A stretch of 64,000 nucleotides of DNA from Nakamurella alba. GTDB taxonomy: Bacteria; Actinomycetota; Actinomycetes; Mycobacteriales; Nakamurellaceae. The stretch covers positions 62,001-126,000 of the forward strand of contig NZ_WLYK01000009.1 of the NCBI RefSeq assembly GCF_009707545.1, written 5' to 3'. The position numbers and the translations under genes were made by a program. Position 1 is the stretch's first letter. Each line of letters begins with the position of its first letter. This document shows, piece by piece, positions 1 through 8,581 of this stretch. The notes under the pieces were generated by a model. It was given only the letters and a program-made list of their open reading frames with translations. It ran no database searches and was not told where the DNA came from.

Positions 1-189
1 GTCGAGGTAGTCCCCCGGATCCTGCAGCGCCCACTCCGGCGGCAGTGCCCCGCCGTCCGGCAGCGCGCGGTCCAGAACGCCGTGCGGGTAGGCCATCTCC
101 GCGACGGCAACCTCCCGCCCGTCCTCCAGGTCGAGCAGCAGGGCTCGCGCGGACTCGCTGCCGAAGTCCACGCCCAGGGTGTACGCCAC
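1..189 (-). CDS. araB: Ribulokinase (FGGY kinase), N-terminal part; rest lies beyond the window edge
   Basis: Phosphorylates ribulose or a related ketopentose/pentitol in the cytoplasm. The visible 63 codons start at GTG and read MAYTLGVDFGSESARALLLD, the N-terminal ATP-binding beta-hairpin of FGGY kinases; the following PHGVLD...LPPEWALQDPGDYLD pattern closely follows Bacillus-type AraB rather than xylulokinase or glycerol kinase. It starts 8 bp after the stop of the LLM oxidoreductase gene, so it is probably the last-seen gene of the sugar-uptake operon. The catalytic Asp and C-terminal half are outside the window, so the exact substrate is not testable here. Confidence 0.85.
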   Translation of the reverse strand, partial: MAYTLGVDFGSESARALLLDLEDGREVAVAEMAYPHGVLDRALPDGGALPPEWALQDPGDYLD

Positions 190-197
190 CGGTGCCG

Positions 198-1151
198 TCA
201 GCTCCCGGCCACGGCCGGCATCACGACATCCGCGACCAGCGAGATGATGTCGAGGTCGTCGCCGGGCGCGAGCATGAGCATCGTGTGCTGGACCCCGACG
301 GCGGCGTACTCCTGCAGTCTGACGACGAGATCCTCGGCGGTGCCGACGGTCCAGGACTCGCGGGTCTTCTCCCGCCAGGCACCGACGTCGTCCAGCCCGA
401 GGAACCGCCCGGCCTGCGCAAGCCGCTCGTCCACGTCGGACCTGTCGGCGGCGATCACCGCACCCACCAGGATGGAGCGCTCGATCTCCGCCGGGTCCCG
501 CCCGATGTCGGCGCAGGCATTGTCGACGTTGCGGTTGAGCCGTCCGGTCTCCTCCGGTGACAGCCAGTCGACGTTGTAGTCGTCGGCGTACCGGGCGGCG
601 ATCCTGGGCGTCCGGCGGGGTCCGTGCCCGCCGAGGATCAGCCGCGGGCGGGGCCGCTGCACGGAGGCGGGTGCCACGGTGAAGTCGTCGACCCGGTAGT
701 GCTGCCCCTCGACACCGCCGGTGCTGGTACCCCAGAGCTGGTGCAGCACGGCGAGGTACTCCTCGAGCTGGTCGAACCGGTCGCGGAGCTCCGGGAACGG
801 CAGGCCCAGCCGCAGGTGCTCCGGGGCGTACCAGCCGGTGCCGATCGACACGTCGACCCGACCGTCGCTCATCTCGTCGACGGTGTTGATGATCTTGGCG
901 TACAGCGAGGGGTGGCGGAACCCGACCGGGGTGACCAACGTGCCCAGCCGGAGCCGCGAGGTCTCCCTCGCCAGGCCGGCGAGGGTGCTCCACGCCTCGC
1001 TCGCCGCCCGCTCGAAATGGTCCGCCGTAGAGGTCAGGTGATCCGAGCGGTACATGCCGTGGAACCCGAGCCGCTCGGCGGCGAGCGTGGCCTCCCGGAG
1101 CGTCGCGTAGGATATGCCTTCCTGCGGGTCCAGGAACAGTGACAGTTTCAT
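198..1151 (-). CDS. LLM-class F420-dependent oxidoreductase
   Basis: A 317-residue TIM-barrel protein of the luciferase-like monooxygenase superfamily. Residues around 90-120 carry SDGRVDVSIGTGW and a following PE..GLPFPELRDRFDQLEEYL, typical of F420- or FMN-dependent members. It lies between the sugar-binding lipoprotein gene and the ribulokinase gene in a carbohydrate operon, so an F420-dependent oxidation of a sugar or polyol is a reasonable inference; the family is also used for many other substrates and the sequence does not decide it. F420 versus FMN use is not proven. Confidence 0.8.
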   Translation of the reverse strand: MKLSLFLDPQEGISYATLREATLAAERLGFHGMYRSDHLTSTADHFERAASEAWSTLAGLARETSRLRLGTLVTPVGFRHPSLYAKIINTVDEMSDGRVDVSIGTGWYAPEHLRLGLPFPELRDRFDQLEEYLAVLHQLWGTSTGGVEGQHYRVDDFTVAPASVQRPRPRLILGGHGPRRTPRIAARYADDYNVDWLSPEETGRLNRNVDNACADIGRDPAEIERSILVGAVIAADRSDVDERLAQAGRFLGLDDVGAWREKTRESWTVGTAEDLVVRLQEYAAVGVQHTMLMLAPGDDLDIISLVADVVMPAVAGS

Positions 1152-1229
1152 GGTGCTCTTCCTTCTCGTGCCGGGGCGGGCCGGCGATGTCCGGGTGAGG
1201 CTCAGTGGTTCTCAGAAGCTCAGGCGTTC

Positions 1230-2336
1230 TCAGAAGTCGTACTCGTCGATGTTGTCCGGGGTGAACACGATGGGCTTCTTGTAGACGACCTCGCCGTCCT
1301 TGCCCACCGTGTACGTCCCCGCCGTCCCCGCCTCGAAGGTGGCGCCCTCGGTGGCGGTGAGCTCACCGGTCAGCAGACGGTGGGCGGCGTAGACGGCGAT
1401 GTAGCCGAGTTCCTTCGGGCTCCACATCATCGAGGCCTTCATGCTGCCGTCCTTCATGAACTCCTTCACCGAGTTCGGCAGCGTCTGACCGGTGGCGTAC
1501 ACCTGGCCGGACCGGTCGCTGGCCACGATCGCCCGGGCCGCGGCGGGGACGCTGACCGAGGACGGGGACACGATGTACTTCAGGTCCGGGTGTGCCTGCA
1601 TCAGGTTGACCGCGACGTTGTAGCTGGTGGCGTCGTCGTCGTTCGCGTACTGCACGTCGTCGATCGCGGTCAGCTTCGAGTACTTCGGGTCGGACGCGAT
1701 GTGCTGCTTCATGTACTCGATGATGGCCTTGTGGTTGGGCGCCGTGGGGGATGCCGCGACGAACGCGACCTTCCCGCCGTCCGGGTCGTTCATCAGGGCG
1801 CAGTCGAGCTCGGTCGTCGCGATCAGCTCGTAGCCCACCGGGTTGCAGAAGATGTCGCGCGCGTCGGCCGCGGCGTCGCCCTCGAACGAGACCACCTTGA
1901 TGCCCTGCGAGCGGGCCTTCTTCAGCACCGAGGCGATGGCGTCGCCGTCGATCGCCGCCACCAGGATGGCGGACGGCTTCTGGGTCAGGAAGTTCTGCAG
2001 GGTCTGGGTCTGCAGGCTCGCGTCCGGGTGGTCGGCGCCGGCATAGGTGAACGAGTCCGCCAGCTCCTTCGCCGCGGCCTCGCCGCCGATGCGTGCCTGC
2101 TCGAAGTACGGGAACCCGGTCCACTTCGGGGTTTCCAGCAGCGTGAAGCCCCCCGCCGCGGCGCTGCCCGCGGCGGAACCGGAGGTCCCGGCGGCGGCGC
2201 TCACCGCGTCCTTGCTGGACACCCCGCACGCCGAGAGCCCGAGGCCGAGACCGGCGGTCAGCGCGAGCTTCCCCAGGGTGCGCCGGTCGATGGGGGTCGA
2301 GAGGCGGCTGACTGCCGCCGTGGTCAGGTCGGACAT
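1230..2336 (-). CDS. Sugar ABC transporter substrate-binding lipoprotein, RhaS/LsrB-like
   Basis: Solute receptor of the importer encoded upstream. The 368-residue product has a twin-arginine lipoprotein signal: RR at 18-19, hydrophobic stretch, and lipobox LSAC with Cys37. The mature part is a Periplasmic_binding_4 fold (QTLQNFLTQKPSAILVAAID, later YATGQTLPN and a C-terminal FTPDNIDEYDF) resembling RhaS (rhamnose) and LsrB (AI-2) receptors. The start was chosen because AAAGGA lies 6 nt before it; a longer frame running into the permease gene lacks support. The ligand is uncertain; the ribulokinase next door argues for a pentose, pentitol or deoxysugar. Confidence 0.85.
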   Translation of the reverse strand: MSDLTTAAVSRLSTPIDRRTLGKLALTAGLGLGLSACGVSSKDAVSAAAGTSGSAAGSAAAGGFTLLETPKWTGFPYFEQARIGGEAAAKELADSFTYAGADHPDASLQTQTLQNFLTQKPSAILVAAIDGDAIASVLKKARSQGIKVVSFEGDAAADARDIFCNPVGYELIATTELDCALMNDPDGGKVAFVAASPTAPNHKAIIEYMKQHIASDPKYSKLTAIDDVQYANDDDATSYNVAVNLMQAHPDLKYIVSPSSVSVPAAARAIVASDRSGQVYATGQTLPNSVKEFMKDGSMKASMMWSPKELGYIAVYAAHRLLTGELTATEGATFEAGTAGTYTVGKDGEVVYKKPIVFTPDNIDEYDF

Positions 2337-2377
2337 CCGTTGTCCTTTCATCGATGGGATTCCGGTCGGTGACGCGA

Positions 2378-3427
2378 TCAGGACGACCGCGTCACCGGGG
2401 TGCCGACGGTGTCGGCGTCGGGGCGTGTGTCGGAACGCGGCCGGTCGACCGCGTCGGACCTGGTCCGCCGTGACGGGAGGGCACGACCGACGAGCACGAC
2501 GACCCGCGGTACAGCAGTACTGAGGACGAGAAGACCGCCGAGAATCAGGGTCTGGGTGGGGCCGGCCACGTTGGCCAGTCCCAGGCCGTTGGACAGCGTG
2601 CCCAGCAGGAACAGCGCGAGGACCACACCGAGCACCGTGCCGCGCCCACCGTTGATCGCGACACCGCCGAGCACCACGGCGGTGACCACGAAGAGGATTC
2701 CGCCATCGGCGTTGTCGGCCCTGGCCGAGGCGTACTGACCGATCCACACCCAACCGGCGAGTCCGGCCAGCGCTCCGGCGAGCAGGTAGGCGGTGATCTT
2801 CGTCCGCTGCAGCGGGACCCCGCCGAACGCAGCCGCTCTCGCGCCGGCGCCGACTGCGTAGCTGTGCCGGCCGAAGACGGTCGTCCGCAGCAGGAGGGCG
2901 ACGGCCACGGCGACGACCACGAAGAGCACCAGCGAGGCCGGCACGATCCCCAGGTCGGTGCCGCCGAGCCAGGTGAAGCTGTCCGGGAAGTCCGAGACCC
3001 CCTCCTGCCCGCCGATGATGTAGGCGAGACCGCGGTAGGCACCCATGGTGCCGAGGGTGACCGCCAGCGACGGCAGCCCCCATCTCGCCACCAGCAGCCC
3101 GTTGACGGCGCCGAGGGCGCCGCCGATGACGACCACCGCCGCCAGGGTCGCCGGCGCGGGCCAACCGGCGTGCATGAGCACCGCCGCGGTCGTGGTCGCC
3201 ACCGCGAGCGTGGAGGCCAACGAGATGTCGATCTCGCCCTGGATGACGACGATCATCAGGCCCAGCGCCATCAGGCCGGGGATCACGAAGAACCTGGTGG
3301 AGCCGAGGATCTGGTCGAGATACAGGTAGTAGGGCGACAGCGACGCGGACCAGGCCATGGCCGCGACGACGAGGACCACCAGCAGGACCTCCCAGCGGAG
3401 CAGCATCCGCTTGGCCCGGGCGATCAT
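2378..3427 (-). CDS. Sugar ABC transporter permease (RbsC/BPD_transp_2 family)
   Basis: One of two inner-membrane permeases of the importer. The 349 residues form about ten hydrophobic segments; the motif GEIDISLASTLAVA followed by a G..NG.LVARWGLPSLAVTLGTM segment is the hallmark of carbohydrate-type BPD_transp_2 permeases. Its ATG overlaps the stop of the preceding permease gene (ATGA), so the two are translationally coupled. It probably pairs with that permease as a heterodimer on the single RbsA-type ATPase. Confidence 0.9.
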   Translation of the reverse strand: MIARAKRMLLRWEVLLVVLVVAAMAWSASLSPYYLYLDQILGSTRFFVIPGLMALGLMIVVIQGEIDISLASTLAVATTTAAVLMHAGWPAPATLAAVVVIGGALGAVNGLLVARWGLPSLAVTLGTMGAYRGLAYIIGGQEGVSDFPDSFTWLGGTDLGIVPASLVLFVVVAVAVALLLRTTVFGRHSYAVGAGARAAAFGGVPLQRTKITAYLLAGALAGLAGWVWIGQYASARADNADGGILFVVTAVVLGGVAINGGRGTVLGVVLALFLLGTLSNGLGLANVAGPTQTLILGGLLVLSTAVPRVVVLVGRALPSRRTRSDAVDRPRSDTRPDADTVGTPVTRSS

Positions 3428-4461
3428 GCCGTCACCGCGACCCGGCGCCGGGTACGGGAGAGCAGGGCCGCCCGCCGGGTGATCGCCGCATCGACCGCCA
3501 CCGCGAGCACGATCGCCGCACCCTGGATGAGCAGCTGCCAGTAGGCCTGCACCCCGAGCAGGATCAGTCCGTTCTGGATGGTGGCGAGCACCACCGCGCC
3601 GAGGGCGACGCCGACGATGCTGCCCGAACCGCCCCAGATGCTCACCCCGCCGATCACCGCCGCTGCCAGCACCTGCAGTTCCCAGCCACTGGCGAGGACC
3701 ACGGTGACGGTGCCGACCTGCGCCGCGTAGAGGAATCCGGCGAACCCGGCAATGGCACCCGCAACGATGTACGAACTCCACACCACCCGCACCGAGGGCA
3801 GGCCGAAGAACCTGGCCGCATCGGAGTTGGACCCGACGGCGTAGAGCATCCGCCCGGGCACCGTCCACCGCAGGGCCGCCGCGGCGCCGATCACCACCAG
3901 CAGCGCCAACAGGACCAGGTTGGGGATGCCCGCCACCGAACCGCCGGCCAGCGCACCGAACCAGGAGGGCACCTCGTTGGAGGTGATCTGCTGACCGTCC
4001 GCGTACACGTACGTCAGACCGCGGTAGACCGAGAGGGTGCCGAGAGTGGCGACGATGGACGGGATCTGCAGCAGCGCGACGAGTGCACCGTTCAGCAGGC
4101 CCAGCACGGCGCCGATCGCCACCGCCACCAGCACCAGCAGCGGCCCGCCGTCGACGTGGGTGGAGATGTCCGCCGTCACGTAGGCGGACAGGCCCATGAC
4201 GGACCCGACGGAGAGGTCGAGGTTCCCGGTGAGCACCACCATGGCCTCGCCGGCGGCCGCGATGGTCAGCACTGCGGCGGCGAACAGGATCGCGCGGGCG
4301 TTTCCGGCGGTCAGGAAGTTGTCGGCGCTGACGGCGAAGACCACCCACAGCAGCACCAGGAACACCGCGACGCCGAGGAACCTGACCCGCAGCAGCCCCT
4401 GTCCACGATTCGGGCCGGAGGCCTCGGGGACCGGTCGTGGTGAGCGCGCCGGGGCGGTCAT
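3424..4461 (-). CDS. Sugar ABC transporter permease (RbsC/BPD_transp_2 family)
   Basis: Second permease of the carbohydrate importer, 345 residues with a basic N-terminus and about ten membrane spans. GNLDLSVGSVMGLSAYV and LLQIPSIVATLGTLSVYRGL are the conserved family segments, homologous to those in the neighbouring permease. Both ends overlap neighbours by ATGA: its start sits in the stop of the ATPase gene and its stop in the start of the other permease gene. Gene order ATPase-permease-permease-receptor resembles rhamnose and AI-2 systems. Confidence 0.9.
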   Translation of the reverse strand: MTAPARSPRPVPEASGPNRGQGLLRVRFLGVAVFLVLLWVVFAVSADNFLTAGNARAILFAAAVLTIAAAGEAMVVLTGNLDLSVGSVMGLSAYVTADISTHVDGGPLLVLVAVAIGAVLGLLNGALVALLQIPSIVATLGTLSVYRGLTYVYADGQQITSNEVPSWFGALAGGSVAGIPNLVLLALLVVIGAAAALRWTVPGRMLYAVGSNSDAARFFGLPSVRVVWSSYIVAGAIAGFAGFLYAAQVGTVTVVLASGWELQVLAAAVIGGVSIWGGSGSIVGVALGAVVLATIQNGLILLGVQAYWQLLIQGAAIVLAVAVDAAITRRAALLSRTRRRVAVTA

Positions 4462-5990
4462 CGGTGTCCTCCGACGGTCGCCGATCCGGTGGCGGCAGCC
4501 ATCACTGTCTCCTCGGTCGCCTCGCCGCGGGCGAGGTCGGCGGTGAGCCGGCCGCCGGCGACGACCAGCACCCGGTCGGACAGGGCGAGCACCTCGGTCA
4601 GGTCGGAGGAGATCACCAGCACGGCCATGCCCTCCTCGCGGGCCAGCCGTTCGATGATCCGGTGCACCTGTGTCTTCGTGCCGATGTCGATGCCGTGGGT
4701 GGGTTCGTCGAGGATGAGGATGCGTGGGCGGGTGGCCAGCCACCTGGCCAGCGCGACCTTCTGCCGGTTGCCTCCGGACAGCGCGGACACCGGCGATCGC
4801 GGGCCTGCTGTCTTGATCTCCAGCGCGGTGATCTGCTCGGCCGCCAGGGCGGTCTCCGGCCCTTCGAACAGCACGCCGCCCCGGGCGAGCGAGGACGCGC
4901 TGGGCAGCGCGATGTTCCGCTGCACCGACATCGACGGGATGAGGCCTTCGACGTCGCGGTCCTCGGGGACGTAGGCGACACCGTGCGCGACGAGCTGTCC
5001 CGGCCCCCCGATGCGCACCGGACGCGAGTCGATCAGCACCTCGCCACCGTCGATCTGCCGGACACCACAGACAGCTTGGGCGATCTCGGTCCGACCGGCT
5101 CCGACAATCCCTGCCATTCCGACGATCTCGCCGGAGCGGACGGCGAAGGTGATGTCCTCGAACTCGCCGTCGGACCGGAGGTCGCGGACCTCCAGCGCGA
5201 CCGGCCCCGGGTCGGCGGGAGCGGGTGCGGCGAAGAGCCTGTCCATCCCCCGGCCGACCATGAGGCGAACGATCGTCTCGTCGTCCAGTTCCACGGTCGG
5301 AGCGGTGGCCACATGGCGGCCGTCACGGATGACGGTCACCGTGTCGGTGAGTGCTGCGATCTCCTCCATCCGGTGCGAGATCCAGACGACAGCTGTGCCG
5401 TCGTCCCGCAGTCTGCGCACCACGTCGAAGAGACGACCGGTCTCGACCGGCGTCAGGGACGCCGTGGGTTCGTCGAGGATCAGCAGTCGGGTGGGTGAGG
5501 TGAGAGCTCTTGCCAGTTCGACGAACTGGGCCTCTGCCAGGGAGAGCGACGACACCGGCGCCCGGGTGTCCAGGGCGACACCGAGCCGGGCGAGGAGTTC
5601 CTCGGCACGCAGGTGCATCCGACCGCGGGACAGGATGCCGCGCGGGCGCTGCGGGTAGACGCCGGCGAAGATGTTCTCCGCGACGTCGAGGTCACCGAAC
5701 AGCTTCGGATCCTGGTACACCGCCGCGACGCCCGCGGTCCGGGCCTGCCGGGGATTGCGGTACCCGACGGGCTCGCCGTCCAGCAGGACCTCGCCGGTGC
5801 TCGGGGACAGCAGGCCGGTCACCACACCGACCAGCGTCGACTTCCCCGCGCCGTTCTCCCCCACCCAGGCATGGATGCTGCCGGGTGCGACCGAGAAGCT
5901 GACGTCGGCCAGCGCGTGCACCGCCCCGAAGCTCTTCCCGATGTTCCGCAGCTCCAGTCTCGGTGCGGGAACGGTCATGTCGAGGGTCAT
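4458..5990 (-). CDS. Sugar ABC transporter ATP-binding protein, duplicated RbsA-type
   Basis: Energises the two permeases. In 510 residues there are two nucleotide-binding domains: the first has Walker A GENGAGKS at about 44-51, a divergent signature LSLAEAQ and Walker B LLILDEPTASL; the second has the degenerate GIVGAGRT site typical of RbsA/MglA/XylG and a canonical LSGGNRQK plus ILILDEPTHGID. The start was placed at the ATG preceded by GGAGGAGGT at 9 nt; an in-frame start 33 nt upstream has no ribosome binding site. It is probably the second gene of the operon after the SIS gene. Confidence 0.92.
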   Translation of the reverse strand: MTLDMTVPAPRLELRNIGKSFGAVHALADVSFSVAPGSIHAWVGENGAGKSTLVGVVTGLLSPSTGEVLLDGEPVGYRNPRQARTAGVAAVYQDPKLFGDLDVAENIFAGVYPQRPRGILSRGRMHLRAEELLARLGVALDTRAPVSSLSLAEAQFVELARALTSPTRLLILDEPTASLTPVETGRLFDVVRRLRDDGTAVVWISHRMEEIAALTDTVTVIRDGRHVATAPTVELDDETIVRLMVGRGMDRLFAAPAPADPGPVALEVRDLRSDGEFEDITFAVRSGEIVGMAGIVGAGRTEIAQAVCGVRQIDGGEVLIDSRPVRIGGPGQLVAHGVAYVPEDRDVEGLIPSMSVQRNIALPSASSLARGGVLFEGPETALAAEQITALEIKTAGPRSPVSALSGGNRQKVALARWLATRPRILILDEPTHGIDIGTKTQVHRIIERLAREEGMAVLVISSDLTEVLALSDRVLVVAGGRLTADLARGEATEETVMAAATGSATVGGHR

Positions 5991-6038
5991 GTTCGTACGA
6001 CCTCCTCCGAACGTCGTTGTCACGGTGGTCGATCCCGG

Positions 6039-6674
6039 CTACGCCGTGGCCCGGTCGGTCAGCAGCTTGCCGACCGCACCACCGGGGTGGCTGTGCGCGA
6101 ACAGCTCCCACGCCTGCTCCCGTACGCCCATGGTCACGGCGGCGAGTGCGTCGCCCAGCGCGCAGTTCGCCAGCGAGCTGCCCATGGCGATCATCCGGCC
6201 GTAGTCCGCCTCCGGGTCGGTCCGGGTGACGAGCACCCGGTCCGCCGCGGCGGCCAGCGCGGACCCGGCCTCCGAGGTCATCGCCACCGCAACGGCTCCA
6301 CGCTCCCGGGCGCGGCGGACGAACTCGTTGAGCTCGTCGCTCTCCCCGCCCTTGCTGATGGCGATGACGACGTCCGAGTCGGTGACCGCGCCCAGGCCGC
6401 CGTGCAGCCCGTCCGCGGCGCTGACGAACATCGCCGGCGTGCCACCCACCGACAGCAGGTGCGCGATCCGCCTGGCTGTCGCTCCCGAGGTCCCCATCCC
6501 GGCGACCAGCACCTTGCCCGCACATCGCACCAGAAGGTCGACGACATCGAGGAAGTCGTCGCCGAGTTGATCGGGCAGCGACGCCACGGCCGCGGCATCC
6601 GCGAGCAGCACCTGGCGCGCAGTGGCGAGAGCGATCTCGTCGGGGATGACGCGCATGGCACGGGGATCCGGCAT
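6039..6674 (-). CDS. SIS-domain sugar-phosphate isomerase (KpsF/GutQ/KdsD-like)
   Basis: A 211-residue single SIS domain likely to isomerise a phosphosugar between aldose and ketose forms. GKVLVAGMGTSGATARRIAHLL and AISKGGESDELNEF are the phosphosugar-binding loops, and the C-terminal HPGGAVGKLL is the KdsD/GutQ-type ending, without the CBS domains of full-length KdsD. It is the first gene of the minus-strand sugar operon. The ATG has AGGAGG 6 nt upstream; a GTG 6 nt earlier would overlap that site. Its substrate is presumably the product of the operon's sugar kinase. Confidence 0.85.
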   Translation of the reverse strand: MPDPRAMRVIPDEIALATARQVLLADAAAVASLPDQLGDDFLDVVDLLVRCAGKVLVAGMGTSGATARRIAHLLSVGGTPAMFVSAADGLHGGLGAVTDSDVVIAISKGGESDELNEFVRRARERGAVAVAMTSEAGSALAAAADRVLVTRTDPEADYGRMIAMGSSLANCALGDALAAVTMGVREQAWELFAHSHPGGAVGKLLTDRATA

Positions 6675-6689
6675 GACCACCTCCTATCC

Positions 6690-6701
6690 GCTCATTTGAG
6701 C
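6690..6701. promoter_or_regulatory. Operator-like palindrome, copy 1 (GCTCA-TT-TGAGC)
   Basis: A 12-bp inverted repeat with 5-bp arms, 15 bp upstream of the SIS gene start and thus at the promoter of the sugar operon. The same arms recur at 6832-6843, and weaker half-site matches lie near 6712-6721 and 6792-6799. Site pairs of this type between a SorC-type regulator and its divergent sugar operon are common; binding itself is inferred. Confidence 0.55.
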
Positions 6702-6831
6702 ATCACTAGTTCTCATCTGATCGTTGCAGACGATAGGACGGCTACACCAACATGGTCAAGACCTTCCCGCTGTCGGCCAGAATTCGCTGCGCTCACTGAT
6801 GTTTCGTCCTGCCATTGGTCCGAGCCGTGGC

Positions 6832-6843
6832 GCTCAGATGAGC
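6832..6843. promoter_or_regulatory. Operator-like palindrome, copy 2 (GCTCA-GA-TGAGC)
   Basis: Same 5-bp arms as the copy at 6690-6701 with a different 2-bp spacer; one extra C/G pair extends the symmetry here. It lies 88 bp before the SorC-family gene. The two centres are 142 bp apart, compatible with looping or separate control of the two divergent promoters. No other gene is visible in the 257-bp gap. Confidence 0.55.
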
Positions 6844-6931
6844 GGGGTGCCTTGCGAAGGGACCGACAGCGCTGGCATGCTTCCGACAGCGCGGCACGGC
6901 GCGCACCGCGCAGACGAGGGGACGGTCGAAG

Positions 6932-7864
6932 ATGGGGCCCGCCGAACTGACCCGAGCAGTCGCCATCGCCCGGATGTACTACCTGGAGGAGCTCTCGAAG
7001 AGCCAGATCGCCGAACGGACCGGGCTGTCCCGGTTCAAGGTCGCGCGGATCCTGGCCGACTGCCTCGCCCAGGGGATCGTCACCATCACCATCGCCAGCC
7101 CGTCGAACATCGATCCGGACCTGTCGGAGCAGCTCGGCGAGAGATTCGGACTACGGCACGCACTCGTTGTCCACCCCACCTCCGGCAACGATGCCGACCT
7201 GCGGGCGGACCTCGGCCGGGCCGCTGCCCAACTGCTCGGCGAGATCCTCGACGGCGACGATGTTCTCGGGGTCGGCTGGGGGCGGACGCTGACCGCCATC
7301 GCCGATCACCTGGACACCCTCCCCGCCTGCCCGGTCGTCCAGATGACAGGCGTGACGAGCAGCGACATGGACAACTCCATGGAACTCGTCCGCAGGATCA
7401 GCGAGGTGTCCGGGGGTCGCCCGTACCCGATCTTCGCGCCGCTCGTCCTCCCGGATGCCACCACGGCGGCGGGACTGTTGCGCCAGCCCGACCTCGCCGC
7501 CGCCACCAACCAGTTCGGCACCATCACCAAGGCCATCGTGGCGGTCGGTAGTTGGGATCCGCCCAACTCGCAGCTGCGCGGTGTGATGACTCCCCGCGAG
7601 CGCGACGACCTCGCCCGGCTCGGCGTCCAGGCCGAGGTGTGCGGAGCGTTGCTCGACCAGCAGGGGCAGGAGGTCGACACCGACATGAGGAACCGGATGA
7701 TCGCCGTCGGGATCGACCAACTCCGCGACATCCCCGAGTTGATCGCCGTCGCCGGCGGCGCCTCCAAGGAGAAGGCGATCCTCGCCGTCCTGCGCTCCGG
7801 CCTGGTCAACTCCCTGATCACCGACGACGCCGTCGCGCGGGGACTGTTGGCCGCGGCCGGTTGA
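6932..7864 (+). CDS. SorC/DeoR-type sugar-binding transcriptional regulator
   Basis: A 310-residue regulator: an N-terminal helix-turn-helix (about 10-45, YYLEELSKSQIAERTGLSRF) followed by a sugar-phosphate-sensing domain with VGVGWGRTLTAI and GGASKEKAILAVLRSGL, which are typical of the SorC effector domain. It is transcribed away from the sugar operon and very likely controls it; the effector would be a phosphorylated sugar made by that operon. Two identical-arm palindromes in the shared upstream region are candidate binding sites. Repressor versus activator is not readable from sequence. Confidence 0.88.
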   Translation: MGPAELTRAVAIARMYYLEELSKSQIAERTGLSRFKVARILADCLAQGIVTITIASPSNIDPDLSEQLGERFGLRHALVVHPTSGNDADLRADLGRAAAQLLGEILDGDDVLGVGWGRTLTAIADHLDTLPACPVVQMTGVTSSDMDNSMELVRRISEVSGGRPYPIFAPLVLPDATTAAGLLRQPDLAAATNQFGTITKAIVAVGSWDPPNSQLRGVMTPRERDDLARLGVQAEVCGALLDQQGQEVDTDMRNRMIAVGIDQLRDIPELIAVAGGASKEKAILAVLRSGLVNSLITDDAVARGLLAAAG

Positions 7865-7881
7865 CGGGCGGCCCGCCGCGA

Positions 7882-7919
7882 CCTAACCCTTGCATGCTTC
7901 GTTGCATGCAAGGGTTAGG
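7882..7919. promoter_or_regulatory. 16-bp perfect inverted repeat overlapping the GntR-gene promoter
   Basis: Left arm 7882-7897, six-base loop TTCGTT, right arm 7904-7919; each arm contains TGCATGC. It starts 17 bp after the SorC gene stop and ends 8 bp before the next ATG. A TAGGCT hexamer at 7916-7921, with the ATG 6 nt downstream and no ribosome binding site, looks like the -10 box of a leaderless transcript, so a protein on the repeat would cover the promoter. It could also end SorC transcription, but lacks a T-tract. Confidence 0.6.
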
Positions 7920-7927
7920 CTGGCGGC

Positions 7928-8581
7928 ATGGCAGGTCCTACCGAGCGCACCGCACCTCCGCCGTCGGCGGCGGTGCGGGCGTACGAGCACACGAAACGAC
8001 TGATCCTCACCGGCGAACTGGCCGGCGGCGCGGCGGTCAGCGAGCTGGCGATCGGCGAAGCGCTCGGCGTCAGCCGGACGCCGACGCACGAGGCGTTCCT
8101 GCGGCTGGCGACGGAGGGTCTGCTGGTCCTCGAGTCACGCAAAGGCGCTGTCGTGCGACCGATGTCACCGAGCGAGACGGCCGACGTGCTGGAGATGCGG
8201 GAGGCCGTGGAGTCCGCGGCCGCAGCGCGGGTCATCGAATCCGGCTACGACGCCGACCTGGTCGGTCATCTGACTGAACTGCTCGCAGCGCAGGAGCGGG
8301 CCCTGCGCGACGGCGACGTCGAGCGGTTCGTCGACATCGACGACGACCTGCACTCCTCGGTCGTGGCGGCCTCGCGGAACGCCATCGCCGCGCACTTCAT
8401 GGCCATGCTGCGCGACCGGCAGCAGCGCCTGCGGCACCAGCTGATGCGAGTACGCCCGGAGCAGTTGGAACCCGCGTATCTCGAGCACCGGCAGCTGGCG
8501 GCCGCCATCGGCGACCGGGACGCCGATGCGTACCGGACTCTGCTGCACCACCACATCTCGGTGCACAAGGTGGTCCTGTGA
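7928..8581 (+). CDS. GntR-family (FCD subfamily) transcriptional regulator
   Basis: A 217-residue regulator with an N-terminal winged helix (LAIGEALGVSRTPTHEAFLRLATEGLLVL at about 40-70) and an all-helical FCD ligand domain carrying the LEMREAVESAAA start, D.DLHSSVVAASRN and a C-terminal HHHIS metal/ligand motif. It overlaps the following MFS transporter gene by GTGA, so the pair form one unit, and it probably represses its own promoter through the inverted repeat that covers it. The ligand is likely a small carboxylate carried by the transporter (inference). Confidence 0.88.
   Translation: MAGPTERTAPPPSAAVRAYEHTKRLILTGELAGGAAVSELAIGEALGVSRTPTHEAFLRLATEGLLVLESRKGAVVRPMSPSETADVLEMREAVESAAAARVIESGYDADLVGHLTELLAAQERALRDGDVERFVDIDDDLHSSVVAASRNAIAAHFMAMLRDRQQRLRHQLMRVRPEQLEPAYLEHRQLAAAIGDRDADAYRTLLHHHISVHKVVL

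Noticed and set aside
1230-3164. A 644-codon version of the sugar-binding protein
   Set aside because: The extra N-terminal part is out-of-frame permease sequence. The internal ATG has AAAGGA and a proper Tat/lipobox signal.
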